64,000 nt of DNA from JAHKLT01 sp046197865 (lineage in GTDB: Archaea; Methanobacteriota; Methanobacteria; Methanobacteriales; Methanobacteriaceae): the NCBI RefSeq assembly GCF_046197865.1, contig NZ_CP166990.1, forward strand, positions 1,116,001 to 1,180,000. Reading direction: 5' to 3'. Shown here in pieces: positions 43,453 to 53,485 of this stretch (positions are counted from its first letter, which is position 1; every line of letters begins with the position of its first letter). The notes beneath the pieces were generated by a model. That model worked only from the letters and a program-made list of their open reading frames with translations. It did no database searches and was not told where the DNA came from. The translations under genes were made by a program, and so were the position numbers.

Positions 43453-44097
43453 TCACATTAAATAAACTAATATTAATTCTCCTAATATTGGAGTAATATA
43501 AACTTCAATTAATCCAGCTATAGCCATAGCTATTAATGATATTCCAAAAAGGATTAAAGAATGTTTAAATTTTAAATAATTTTTCTCGATAGAATTATAA
43601 ATTCTATCTTTTAAAGATAAGTTTTTATTTTCTTGATATATTATATTATAAATTAAATTTAATATAAATATGCATAATAAAAAGCCACCACTAGCACTTA
43701 TTATAATTGCAAAAAATTCAAAAATTCCATGAGGAATAATAAAAATAAGTGATCTAGCTAAATTATCACTTACACCTAAATAATAACCTAAAAATAAACC
43801 ATTATATCCAAGTAAAAAGGCAGAAAAAACAAATAAAAATACTCCCATAAAATATTCTTTAATCAAAATAGAAACATTATTTAAAAAAATTGTTTCAAAG
43901 TTAATTTGAATAACACCTTGTTTAATATCTTCAGATAATTCACTTACAACTGGTTGAAATATATGGGAAATATCATTTACAAAAATATAAGCAATAATTA
44001 ATGGAATAAAAAAGATTAAAAAGCTAATAGTTATTATTATTTTATTTTCTATGAAAGCTTCTTTTATTTCATTTTTAATTATTTTATAATAATCCAT
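43453..44097 (-). CDS. SpoIIM-family integral membrane protein
   Basis: This 214-residue protein has about five hydrophobic segments, the second part showing the SpoIIM-like pattern NNVSILIKEYFMGVFLFVFS and IIPHGIFEFFAIIISASGGF. SpoIIM homologs are widespread in archaea with unknown function (often membrane stage II sporulation M-like). It lies between trpS (4 nt upstream) and thrC (4 nt downstream). Confidence 0.82.
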   Translation of the reverse strand: MDYYKIIKNEIKEAFIENKIIITISFLIFFIPLIIAYIFVNDISHIFQPVVSELSEDIKQGVIQINFETIFLNNVSILIKEYFMGVFLFVFSAFLLGYNGLFLGYYLGVSDNLARSLIFIIPHGIFEFFAIIISASGGFLLCIFILNLIYNIIYQENKNLSLKDRIYNSIEKNYLKFKHSLILFGISLIAMAIAGLIEVYITPILGELILVYLM

Positions 44098-44101
44098 TCC
44101 A

Positions 44102-45190
44102 TCACACTAAATTTTTAGCTATTTCTCTTGAATCAACTTGTTTAGTAGCTAAATCTCCAATAAATTCTCCCATAAGTTCACTAGCACATGCTTTACATTC
44201 ACCACATAGTAAACTACCATCTTTACAAGAATCATAAATTTTTTTAAGTTTAGAATCATCATCTATTAAATGGTAAACATACATTTCATAAATTACACAT
44301 TCATCAGGTCTTCCACCTAATTCTTTTTGTTCTTCTAAACTTTCTCTACCACCAGTTTTTGCACTTTTAACTTTTTTAATTGCAGATTTAGGAGAATCAT
44401 TTAAATAAATCGCAGTTTTTGGTTTACTACTAGACATTTTATCTCCAGTTAAACCTGTTAAAAACCTGTGATATGTAGATGAAGGAGGAATAAAACCAAG
44501 TTCTAAATTGAATTTATCTGCAATATCTCTTGTAAGCCTAATATGAGGATCTTGATCTACACCAACTGGAACTACAACTCTTTTTGGACCACCATATTCT
44601 TCAATTTGTGGAAGTAAAATATCTCCTACTTGAACAAGTGGTGCATACAAATGAGCAAAATTTGTTGAAGGACTAAAACCATAAATAGCTTTAAGTTCAT
44701 TAAAATTAGTCTTTTTAGATAATTTAAATGTTAAATCCTTTAGAAGTTCATTTTCAGACTGCAAATAAACATTAACATTTTTATTTGTTAAATCAAGTCC
44801 TAAAGCAATATAATTAGTTAAATATTCATCAACAGCTATGTCTCTTGCTGTTTTAAAATCAATTCCTCGTGCAGCATAAGATTCCATATCAGCTATTGGA
44901 AGAGATAATTTAGCTCCATTATCAAGATACCATTTCAATTGATCAACAACCATCTTATGACCAATATGCATCTGACCACTAGGCATCATACCAGTAACAA
45001 CTGCAAAATCTTTATTTTCATTAATGAGTTTGTTTATTTTATCAAAGTCACGATGTCCAAAAATAACACCTCTTCTCATCAATCTTCCAGGATTTTTTAT
45101 ATCTGGTAAGACCTCAGAAAAACTTTTTATTCCAAATTGATTTACTAACTTATCATAATCTACGGTTGAAGATGCCCATGGGTCTATCAA
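44102..45190 (-). CDS. trpS: Tryptophanyl-tRNA synthetase
   Basis: This 362-residue class I synthetase charges tRNA-Trp. The HIGH motif is MMPSGQMHIGHKMVVDQL and KMSKS-equivalent is GDKMSSSKPKTAIYLND. A Cys-rich C-terminal stretch CGECKACASELM is present. It starts MIDPWASSTVDYDKLVNQFG, the archaeal/eukaryotic type. It heads the trpS-SpoIIM-thrC operon and lies downstream of endA. Confidence 0.95.
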   Translation of the reverse strand: MIDPWASSTVDYDKLVNQFGIKSFSEVLPDIKNPGRLMRRGVIFGHRDFDKINKLINENKDFAVVTGMMPSGQMHIGHKMVVDQLKWYLDNGAKLSLPIADMESYAARGIDFKTARDIAVDEYLTNYIALGLDLTNKNVNVYLQSENELLKDLTFKLSKKTNFNELKAIYGFSPSTNFAHLYAPLVQVGDILLPQIEEYGGPKRVVVPVGVDQDPHIRLTRDIADKFNLELGFIPPSSTYHRFLTGLTGDKMSSSKPKTAIYLNDSPKSAIKKVKSAKTGGRESLEEQKELGGRPDECVIYEMYVYHLIDDDSKLKKIYDSCKDGSLLCGECKACASELMGEFIGDLATKQVDSREIAKNLV

Positions 45191-45302
45191 GAAATCACCT
45201 TTTTTTATTAAAAATTAAAATATTGAAATATTCATTGAATAATTTTCTATTAAAATTATATTACTATTAAAATTATTAACCATATAATTAATTAAAAAGA
45301 AG

Positions 45303-45818
45303 TTATGGACGAGTCCATTCTACATCATAATATGTTATATCTAAATCATCATCAACAATAGCCATTAAAAAATTTTTATTAACACCATGAGAAACTCTAA
45401 CATAGCTTGCAAAGTTCATAGCTGGAATATTATCATTTTCAAAGAATATTTTTACCAAATATTCTGAATGTCCCTGGCCTGGTTGACTTCCTCTATCATA
45501 TAAACGGAATTCAGCCCCATATTTAAAACCGGTTCTAATAATATATCCTCTATCTTTTAAATCCCTATAAACAATATAATTACCATAGCTATCTTTTTCT
45601 TTTATTAAATCAAGAATATAATTAAATTCACATTTTTTATCATTTTCAAAGATGTTTAATCTTCCCTTTTCCATTAAATAACAAGCTTCGATTAAAGAAA
45701 GTTCTAAAATATCTCCCTCTAACTTACCAAAAAAACTTTTTTGATTTAAAGCAATAGGTTTTTTACTACCTTCTTCTATAATAACTGAAACAATGCCATC
45801 GTTTAAATTACCTCTCAT
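45303..45818 (-). CDS. endA: tRNA-splicing endonuclease
   Basis: This 171-residue enzyme cuts bulge-helix-bulge introns in tRNA and rRNA precursors. The catalytic triad is visible: Tyr 107 (AEFRLYDRGSQPGQG), His 117 (GQGHSEYLVKIFF) and Lys 148 (HGVNKNFLMAIVDDD). Length fits the homotetramer type. It is separated from trpS by 113 nt. Confidence 0.95.
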   Translation of the reverse strand: MRGNLNDGIVSVIIEEGSKKPIALNQKSFFGKLEGDILELSLIEACYLMEKGRLNIFENDKKCEFNYILDLIKEKDSYGNYIVYRDLKDRGYIIRTGFKYGAEFRLYDRGSQPGQGHSEYLVKIFFENDNIPAMNFASYVRVSHGVNKNFLMAIVDDDLDITYYDVEWTRP

Positions 45819-45906
45819 TAAAACACCTAAAAATAAAATAATGTAATTAATAATAATTTATTTTAATAATTTATAAATTTAATTGAAAAAAAAGTAAAAA
45901 AAATAA

Positions 45907-46626
45907 TTAGTCTACAACTTTTATAAAAATGTTGTGAGCTAACTCTAAAGGAATTTTAATTTCATCAGAATCATCTTTTAAGACTCTGATAGTAGAAGAT
46001 CTAGAAGTATTAGAAGTTTTTGAAGTTAAATCAGTTCCAATATCAATTCCTAATTCATGGACTTTACTAATTGAATCATTTCTACCTCTTATAAAGAAAA
46101 CTTCTCCATTAGCATTTTCATTTAATTCAGTTAAAGATAATAATGTTACATTTCTATTATCTATATCTTCAAAATTATGAGTAGAATCACATTCATCACA
46201 GTTTTTAAAATCTAAATCACATGCAGGAATGATGTTATCAGTCGGACATAAATCAGGATGTTGTAATAAATGACATAATGCTCTTTCAGCTTCATCAGAA
46301 AGAGAATGCTCCATTTCACATGCCTGTTTGTGAATATTTTCTGGATTAATATTTAATACTTCAGATAAAAATTTTTCTAAAATTCTATGTTTTCTAGTAA
46401 TTTTTTGAGCTAATTTCATACCTTCAGTAGTTAAAATTGCTCCTTTATAAGGAATATATTCAATATATCCTAAAGATTCTAATTTTTTAAGCATTTGAGT
46501 AACGCTACCTGGAGCTATACCTAAATTTTTAGATATGGTAGTTGTAGAAACTTTTTCTCCATTACTCCCATTTCTATAAAGAACTTCTAAATATTCTTCA
46601 ATATTTTCACTTAATTCTTTTTTCAT
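45907..46626 (-). CDS. DtxR/MntR-family metal-dependent regulator
   Basis: This 239-residue protein has an N-terminal winged helix (STTTISKNLGIAPGSVTQML), the metal-binding/dimerisation helices with HKQACEMEHSLSDEAERALC, and a C-terminal FeoA/SH3-like domain. A Cys/Asp-rich insert (CDLDFKNCDECDSTHNFED) lies between. Such proteins repress metal-uptake or metal-dependent genes when loaded with iron or manganese. Its own promoter carries a TTTTTAGGTATGGC motif shared with the reductase promoter at 9022. Confidence 0.88.
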   Translation of the reverse strand: MKKELSENIEEYLEVLYRNGSNGEKVSTTTISKNLGIAPGSVTQMLKKLESLGYIEYIPYKGAILTTEGMKLAQKITRKHRILEKFLSEVLNINPENIHKQACEMEHSLSDEAERALCHLLQHPDLCPTDNIIPACDLDFKNCDECDSTHNFEDIDNRNVTLLSLTELNENANGEVFFIRGRNDSISKVHELGIDIGTDLTSKTSNTSRSSTIRVLKDDSDEIKIPLELAHNIFIKVVD

Positions 46627-46676
46627 AATATTTCCTCTAAGAATATATAATTATTTATATTAACTTATATAAAAAG

Positions 46677-46694
46677 TTTGCCATACCTAAAAAT
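46677..46694 (-). promoter_or_regulatory. Candidate DtxR-type operator upstream of the regulator gene
   Basis: On the minus strand TTTTTAGGTATGGCAAAC lies just upstream of a TTTATATAAG box (about 46664-46673) that serves the regulator gene. Its core TTTAGGTATG is identical to the core at 9022-9037. Position against the promoter suggests autoregulation; this is inferred from two sites only. Confidence 0.35.
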
Positions 46695-46762
46695 ATTTAT
46701 GGTAGAAAAAATTTTACAAAAGAATTAAATTTTTAAAATAAAAAAAAAGAAAAAAAAGAAAA

Positions 46763-49700
46763 TTAGAATGGTAATATTTCATAGCGTCCTTTGATAACAA
46801 CAGATCCAGTATTCCAGTTATTAATAACACCTAAGGAATTTCTAGAACTAGTTGTATCAGCAGTTACCCATGAACCATCGATATTAATTTCAGCCCAAAC
46901 GTGCCCAATCCATCCACTTGAGAAATAACAATTTCCATGAACATATCTAGCAGTTAACCCTGATTCTCTAAGAAGTGCAATTAATAAATGAGTTTGATCA
47001 CAACAATTTGCACCACCTGAACTCAAAGCACCTTCAGCTCCTTTAATTGTATCATAATAAGATTGATAATTAATATTATCTCTTACATAATTAAATAATA
47101 CAGTAGCTATTTCACGTTCAGAAGTGAGACCTGCAGTTAAAGATTCAGCTAAAGCTTTAATAGTTGCACTTGAACCACCTGAATAAACAATAGATACTTG
47201 ACTAGGCAATCCACCATTTTCATCATAATAAGATAAAATTCTTGAAACAGAATCCACCAATTCATAATAAATAATGTTACCTACAGCACTGCTTGCATAA
47301 TTAGGAGCATATCCATTAGATACAATAAATGATGCAACACGAGTGAAAACATCCACATATTGATCTTTAGTAAGGTGAGTATTTAATAATACACCAGTAG
47401 GATTTGGAGCAACAGCAACATTTAAAACAGCAATATTAGAAAAGTCACCTTTATTAATATTACTAGTTGCAACAGACATTAAGTATAAAACTTGAGCTAC
47501 TGAATACAATTTATCATTAATAGTTACAGAATCTGGTAATGCTTCATTAGCAGAATAGTAATTTTTCAAATAAACAGCAGCAGCAATAATATTGTTAAGA
47601 GATATAGAATCTCCAGAACTTCCAGTTTCATTACTTCCTTCAAAACTAACTTTAGTTAAAATAGTGCTTTTTGAACCATCTTTTTCAAGTCCAGATACTC
47701 CACAGTAATCAGCATCACAATAACCACAAGTTAATTCTCCTTCAGGAGTATTTTTAGGGTTAACAAGTAAAGAACCATAATAATTACAATGAGGACAATA
47801 ATTTAACCAAGTTGAAGTATAATAAATATATTGATAACCTGAATCAGCAACACTTGGAAGCATTGTAACAGTGTATGTATAATGATCTAATAAATTAGAA
47901 GCATATACATAATTAGGAAGCACAAAATTATTATTAGCAAAATTTAATACTTTTGCAAAAGTATAAACTAAAGTATTGTATTGAATTAATCCGATAGCAC
48001 TATTTAAATTAGTTGGTGCAACTTTATTAGAAGCAATGTAATTAACACAATCATTTGCAGTAACTAAAAAGTCAGCTGAATATAATAATTCATTTAATAC
48101 ATCACCAGTTGAAGCTCCATTATTAGATACTTCAATAATAGTGAAAGTACTAGCTGAATTATAATTATAAATTGCATTAGACATTAAATACAAAAATTGT
48201 GAAACTGAAATATCTTTACCTCCAACTGAAATGTGTGTAGGTAATATTCCATTACTTTCAATAAAAGTTTTTAATGAAGCAGCAGCTGAAGTGATGTCAT
48301 TTAAAGAAACAGTTTCTCCAACATTTTCACCACCAGATGCAGAACTATCATCTAAATTATTAAAATTTATAATATTACTTACACCAAATCTGAATATAAT
48401 AGATCCTGCAGCACCAGCATTTAATGCAATTTGGGCATCATTAGATAATTCTGCAGCAGATAATAATGTTAAATCATCATCTGAAACATAACCTTGTAAA
48501 CCTACCCAAACTTTTGCACCACCTGAATTTTGCACAAACCAATTAGTGGTTGAAGCAATCCATGAGGTTCCAGCATTATAATTACCTTTATAAATCATCG
48601 GAACAATTACATCCAAATATTTACTTAATGTTAGTACATCTTGACCATAAACAGAAGGATTTGAAGTAGTCTCAGGCATTATAGCTGCAGATAATATTAA
48701 ATTAGAATTAACAGCTTTTACTTGAGTAGTAAGATCTCTAACAAAGTTACTAATAACTTGTGTAGCTGAAGGATATTTATTAGCACCACCAGGATATCTA
48801 AGATAATCTAAGTGAATACCTGCAACACCATTAATATTAGCATAAGAAACAGCTTCAGCTATTTTTTTATTAAGTAAATCAGTATTAACATTGCCATCAA
48901 TATCCACAGGATAAATCCAACCACTTTCATAAAATGCTTGCATCCAAATATGTACATTAATACCATATGAAGCTGCAGAAGCAATCCAAGATTCAACATT
49001 AGCTTTTCCATGTGAACTAATTGCAGCAAAATTCAAGAAAATGTTTCCAATTCCATTAGCTTTCATAGTTGCAAGATTTACATTGTACATGTCTCTACCA
49101 AATACCCAATAACCATTTGCATTTGTATTTAAAGTATCAGGTCTTGCAATTACTTCAATAGCTGTAGAACCAGAAGAAAATAGATATCCGCCAGATTGCT
49201 CGAATTTATAAGCAACATTATAAAATCCTGTTGCTAAGTTGATATTTATTGAACCAATACCATTTGAATCAGTTGTTCTAGTATAATCAACACCATTAAT
49301 AGTGAATATTATATCTTTATCAGCTAATGGTTTACCATTATTATCTAATAAGATAACTTGATATTGACTAGTTTCGCCTTGATAGAAAATTGTAGATCCA
49401 TGATTAACAATCATAGTTTCAACTAATTTAACAACAGCAATTACTTTAGAACCATTAACTCCTTTAAGCTTTGAATTTCCAGCAAAAGAATAAGTGATAT
49501 TATAAGTCCCTTGACCTAAATTAATAGTTAAATATGCATTACCATAAGCATCAGAAACTCTATTATAAGTTACTCCATTAATATATATAGCAATAACCTG
49601 ATTAACTAGATTAACACCATCTACATTTAAATTTACTTTAAATTGTTCTCCCGTACCTTGACCAATATTAGTAGTCTCAGAACTTATAGTGGGATCAATA

Positions 49701-51283
49701 TTCTTTTTAATAACAGTTAAGTTATTAGAACCTTCACTAGTTGCATAATTTTCATCTTTAAATTTATAATCGATAATATAATTATTAGGATCTAAATTAA
49801 TGTTAATTTTAGCAATACCATTTTCATCAGCATATCTTAAGTATTCAATTCCATTAATTGTAAAGTAAACAGAAGCATTAGCAATAGCATTACCTGCTTT
49901 ATCAGTTACTAAAACAGCAAATCCTTCGCCATTTAAATGGAAAATTAAAGTATCATTACCTTGAATATTTGAAAAAGGTTTTGATTCAACAGTTAATTTT
50001 GAAGTTAATTTACTAGCTAAATATTTATCAATGCCTTTAAATTCCCAATTGACATCATAAGTACCAGCTGCTAAATTAATATTATATGTAGCGAAACCAT
50101 TTGAATTAGTAGTTAATGTATATAATTGGTTATTTACAGTAAGATGTACAGTTTGATCAGTTAATAAATTGCCTAATTGATCATACAAATAAGCACCTAA
50201 ATTAGCTGATTCACCAGCTGCTACAGAAATATTTTCAGCTTTTATATTTGTACTAGCTTGTGCAAGAATTTTAACATTATATCCTAGTTGAAGCCCATCA
50301 TGATGATTGATAACAGATATTATGTAATTATTTGGATCTAAATTAATGTTTAATCTTGCAATACCTTCAGAATTAGTATCTCTTTTATACAAGACTCCAT
50401 TAATATTAAATTCCACATAGCTATTAGCTATAGGATTACCATATTTATCTAAAATTTTAGCAAAAAATCCATTACTATCTAAGTGAACTTTAGTAAGATC
50501 TTCAGCTAAAATAGTTGGATTTACTACAACCATATTCGATGTCTCATAACCAGTATCTGGATGAATTGCAGTTAATATATATTTATCTGGACGTAAATTA
50601 ATATTTAATTTTGCTACCCCATCAGAATTAGTAGTTCTAGTATAAAAAACACCATTAATATTAAAAGTAACATTGGTATTTGCCAAAGGATTACCTTGAC
50701 CATTTAAAAAACTAGCAGTATATGGAGTATCACCTAAATATAATTTATTTACATCATCACCAAAAATTGTTTCTTTAACAAGGACAGTATTAGTTGCTTT
50801 AGATACAGCATAATTTCCTTCGCCTTTAAATTCAGAAGTTATAGTATATGTACCTGGATTTAAATTAATAGATAATTTAGCTGTACCTGTAGCATCAGTT
50901 TCTCTATTATAGGAATTACCATTAATTGTAAAAACTATTGTTTGATTAGCTAATGCATTACCATTTTTATCGGTTAAAGTAGCAGTAAATCCAGTTCCGT
51001 TTTTAAAGAATAAGTCAACATCAGATGTATTTAAAGTAGTATTTATCTCTGAAGATAAAACTTCATAACTTTCAACATCCTCATTTAAACCATAATAATT
51101 ATATTCATTTGAATTACCATAATTTTCATGTTGAGTTATAATATTATTATTATCAATTTCTAAGTCAGTTGACTCACTTTGATAATTTAAATTTGAATAA
51201 TCACTATCATCAAGTGCACTTATTGCTCCCATAGTGGAAAAAATTAAACACAATAATAAAACACTTAATGCTATTTTTTTCAT
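46763..51283 (-). CDS. Giant surface protein with Ig-like repeats, GH-like domain, pseudomurein-binding repeats and pseudomurein-peptidase-like domain
   Basis: This 1506-residue secreted protein has a signal peptide (IALSVLLLCLIFSTMGAISA) and seven Ig-like repeats at about 80-715 (each with a VTFNINGVFYTRTTNSDGVA-type core). A TIM-barrel glycoside-hydrolase-like domain (DUF4015/GHL-type) follows at about 725-985, then four pseudomurein-binding-type repeats (about 990-1360) interrupted by a CPHC...CGYC...C cluster near 1165-1190. The C-terminal transglutaminase-like domain has Cys 1427/1428 (GGANCCDQTHLL), His 1461 (GHVWAE) and Asp 1476 (TADTTSS), as in pseudomurein endoisopeptidases. Likely a cell-wall hydrolase or adhesin. 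A GGAGGTTAAAA site precedes it. Confidence 0.85.
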   Translation of the reverse strand: MKKIALSVLLLCLIFSTMGAISALDDSDYSNLNYQSESTDLEIDNNNIITQHENYGNSNEYNYYGLNEDVESYEVLSSEINTTLNTSDVDLFFKNGTGFTATLTDKNGNALANQTIVFTINGNSYNRETDATGTAKLSINLNPGTYTITSEFKGEGNYAVSKATNTVLVKETIFGDDVNKLYLGDTPYTASFLNGQGNPLANTNVTFNINGVFYTRTTNSDGVAKLNINLRPDKYILTAIHPDTGYETSNMVVVNPTILAEDLTKVHLDSNGFFAKILDKYGNPIANSYVEFNINGVLYKRDTNSEGIARLNINLDPNNYIISVINHHDGLQLGYNVKILAQASTNIKAENISVAAGESANLGAYLYDQLGNLLTDQTVHLTVNNQLYTLTTNSNGFATYNINLAAGTYDVNWEFKGIDKYLASKLTSKLTVESKPFSNIQGNDTLIFHLNGEGFAVLVTDKAGNAIANASVYFTINGIEYLRYADENGIAKININLDPNNYIIDYKFKDENYATSEGSNNLTVIKKNIDPTISSETTNIGQGTGEQFKVNLNVDGVNLVNQVIAIYINGVTYNRVSDAYGNAYLTINLGQGTYNITYSFAGNSKLKGVNGSKVIAVVKLVETMIVNHGSTIFYQGETSQYQVILLDNNGKPLADKDIIFTINGVDYTRTTDSNGIGSININLATGFYNVAYKFEQSGGYLFSSGSTAIEVIARPDTLNTNANGYWVFGRDMYNVNLATMKANGIGNIFLNFAAISSHGKANVESWIASAASYGINVHIWMQAFYESGWIYPVDIDGNVNTDLLNKKIAEAVSYANINGVAGIHLDYLRYPGGANKYPSATQVISNFVRDLTTQVKAVNSNLILSAAIMPETTSNPSVYGQDVLTLSKYLDVIVPMIYKGNYNAGTSWIASTTNWFVQNSGGAKVWVGLQGYVSDDDLTLLSAAELSNDAQIALNAGAAGSIIFRFGVSNIINFNNLDDSSASGGENVGETVSLNDITSAAASLKTFIESNGILPTHISVGGKDISVSQFLYLMSNAIYNYNSASTFTIIEVSNNGASTGDVLNELLYSADFLVTANDCVNYIASNKVAPTNLNSAIGLIQYNTLVYTFAKVLNFANNNFVLPNYVYASNLLDHYTYTVTMLPSVADSGYQYIYYTSTWLNYCPHCNYYGSLLVNPKNTPEGELTCGYCDADYCGVSGLEKDGSKSTILTKVSFEGSNETGSSGDSISLNNIIAAAVYLKNYYSANEALPDSVTINDKLYSVAQVLYLMSVATSNINKGDFSNIAVLNVAVAPNPTGVLLNTHLTKDQYVDVFTRVASFIVSNGYAPNYASSAVGNIIYYELVDSVSRILSYYDENGGLPSQVSIVYSGGSSATIKALAESLTAGLTSEREIATVLFNYVRDNINYQSYYDTIKGAEGALSSGGANCCDQTHLLIALLRESGLTARYVHGNCYFSSGWIGHVWAEINIDGSWVTADTTSSRNSLGVINNWNTGSVVIKGRYEILPF

Positions 51284-51690
51284 TATAATATTTTAACCTC
51301 CATTAAAATAATGATTCTTAGTCATGAAAATAATTTTTTTTCATGCAATATGAGATTTATGTAAAAAGGTATTTAAAGCTTTTTATTTAGAATACCTCAT
51401 TAAAAACAATATATTTTAAAAAGTACAGTACAAAATAAATGAATTATTAAAAATAAACTTTAAAAATATTAGTATTAAAGCTAATAAGATAAAATATACT
51501 AAAAATATAATTAAAGTATTGAATATTGAAGATATTGAAAAGAAAAACTATAATTATCTTGTATTAAATAAAAAGAAAGAATAAAAAGATTAACAAATAA
51601 AAACTATAAATAAAACTAAATCTAATTAAAAACAACAAAAAACAGCAGTTAAATTAAAAAATAAAGAAATATGATGAATTTTAAAAAAAA
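51284..51690. other. Promoter region of the surface protein and thermosome 3' flank
   Basis: This 407-nt AT-rich gap carries the surface-protein promoter on its left part; a strong GGAGG lies directly before ATG 51283. No open frame with a ribosome-binding site was found. The right part follows the thermosome stop and is A-rich (AAAACAACAAAAAACAGCAG). No strong hairpin terminator was seen. Confidence 0.4.
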
Positions 51691-53358
51691 TTACATCATT
51701 GGAGGCATACCGCCCATACCACCAGGCATTCCTCCAGGCATACCGCCCATAGGAGGCATACCACTATCATCATTACCTGATTCATCAGTACCAGTAGATT
51801 CTAAAGCACCTCTAGCAGCTACCATATCATCAATACGTAAAATCATTTCACAAGCCTCAGAAGCTGAATTAATAGCTTGGAATTTAACTTTCAAAGGTTC
51901 TAATACTCCTTCTTTTTCCATATCAACAATTTCACCATTAATAACATCTAATCCCATGTTTTTGGAGTTTTCATGTGATGCTTTTAAATTTGTAACCATA
52001 TCAATAGTATCTAAACCTGCATTTTCAGCTAATGTTCTTGGAATTACTTCAAATGCATCAGCAAAAGATAAAATAGCTATTTGTTCTTTTCCACTAATAG
52101 TTTCAGCATAAGATTTAATTTGTTTAATTAATTCAATCTCACAAGCAGCTCCACCAACAACAACTTTACCATCTTCAATAGTTGCAGCAACAACACCCAA
52201 TGCATCATCTAAAGCTCTTTTAACTTCTTCAGTTACATGACGAGTACTACCTCTTAAAATAATAGAAGTTGCTTTAGGATCTTCACATTTTTCAAGGAAA
52301 GTTACTTCATGATCAAATATTTTATCAACATAATAATGGCCAGCATGACCTAAACTTTCACTATTTAAATCATCAATATTTGAAACAAATTTAGCTCCTG
52401 TAGCTTTAGAAATTCTTTCAATATCAGTATTTCTAACTCTTTTATAAGAAATAATACCTGCATGAGTTAAAGCATTTTCAGCTGCCTCATCAATACCTTT
52501 TTGACAGAATAGAACATCTGCACCAGATGCAATAACTTTATCTACAATATCTTTAAGCATTTCTTTTTCATTATCAATGAAAGCTTGCATTTGTGAAGGA
52601 TCAGTAATTTGAACTTTAGAATCAATATTAGTCTTTTTAAATTCAATAGGATATTTTAAAACAGCTATTTTAGCATCTTTAATATCTCTTGGAAGAGATT
52701 TAGACATAGGTGCTTTATCAACTATAAGACCATCTACAATAAAAGAATCTTTAACAGAATCTCCAGAAATTCTTTGAATGTTAATTCTTTCTTTATCTAC
52801 TTTTCCATCTTCTTCAACTCTTAAAGCTGCATCAACAATTAAATCAGAAAGCATTTCTTTTTCAAATTCTGCACCTTTACCAGTAATTGCAGTTTGAGCT
52901 ATCTTTAATAAAGTATCTTTATCTTTACTATTAATAGAAATATCATTTAAAACTTCTAAAGCTTTAGCTAATCCATCTCTAAATCCTTTAATAACTAAAG
53001 GAGTAGAATATCCATCTTCTAATAATTCTTGTGCTTTTGAAAGTAATTCACCAGCTACTACAATAACAGAAGTAGTTCCATCCCCAACAACATCTTCTTG
53101 TTTTTTAGCTATTTCAACAAGCATTCTAGCTGCAGGTTGAGTTATATCCATTTCTCTTACTATTGTTGCACCATCATTAGTTAAAATAATATCTCCTAAT
53201 GAATCAGTAAGCATCTTGTCCATTCCTTTAGGACCAAGAGTAGTTCTTATAATTCCTGCTAATGTTTTACAAGCATTAATATTCATACTTAATGCATCTC
53301 TACCTTTAAATCTCTGAGTATCCGCAGGTAATATAAAAATTGGTTGATTATTTGCCAT
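51691..53358 (-). CDS. Thermosome (group II chaperonin) subunit
   Basis: This 555-residue chaperonin folds proteins in an ATP-driven double ring. Family segments are LGPKGMDKMLTDSLGDIILT, NDGATIVREMD, VVGDGTTSVIVVAGELL and the C-terminal GGMPGGMPGGMGGMPPMM tail. The fold and length are complete. It is transcribed alone. A second subunit gene, if present, is not in the window. Confidence 0.95.
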   Translation of the reverse strand: MANNQPIFILPADTQRFKGRDALSMNINACKTLAGIIRTTLGPKGMDKMLTDSLGDIILTNDGATIVREMDITQPAARMLVEIAKKQEDVVGDGTTSVIVVAGELLSKAQELLEDGYSTPLVIKGFRDGLAKALEVLNDISINSKDKDTLLKIAQTAITGKGAEFEKEMLSDLIVDAALRVEEDGKVDKERINIQRISGDSVKDSFIVDGLIVDKAPMSKSLPRDIKDAKIAVLKYPIEFKKTNIDSKVQITDPSQMQAFIDNEKEMLKDIVDKVIASGADVLFCQKGIDEAAENALTHAGIISYKRVRNTDIERISKATGAKFVSNIDDLNSESLGHAGHYYVDKIFDHEVTFLEKCEDPKATSIILRGSTRHVTEEVKRALDDALGVVAATIEDGKVVVGGAACEIELIKQIKSYAETISGKEQIAILSFADAFEVIPRTLAENAGLDTIDMVTNLKASHENSKNMGLDVINGEIVDMEKEGVLEPLKVKFQAINSASEACEMILRIDDMVAARGALESTGTDESGNDDSGMPPMGGMPGGMPGGMGGMPPMM

Positions 53359-53485
53359 AGTTTCACCTAAATAAATTTAATTAAAATAAAAGACATTAAA
53401 GTCAAAAATAATTAATATATTATTACTGGGTTTAAAGTAATATAAAAAACTTTCGAAAAAAAATAAAAAAAATTAACTAAAAAAA

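Noticed and set aside
48231..48491. Plus-strand frame inside the giant surface protein gene
   Set aside because: It is antisense to a well-defined domain region and has no ribosome-binding site.
51671..52111. Plus-strand Pro/Gly-rich frame over the thermosome 3' end
   Set aside because: It mirrors the GGM-repeat tail of the thermosome gene and has no independent support.
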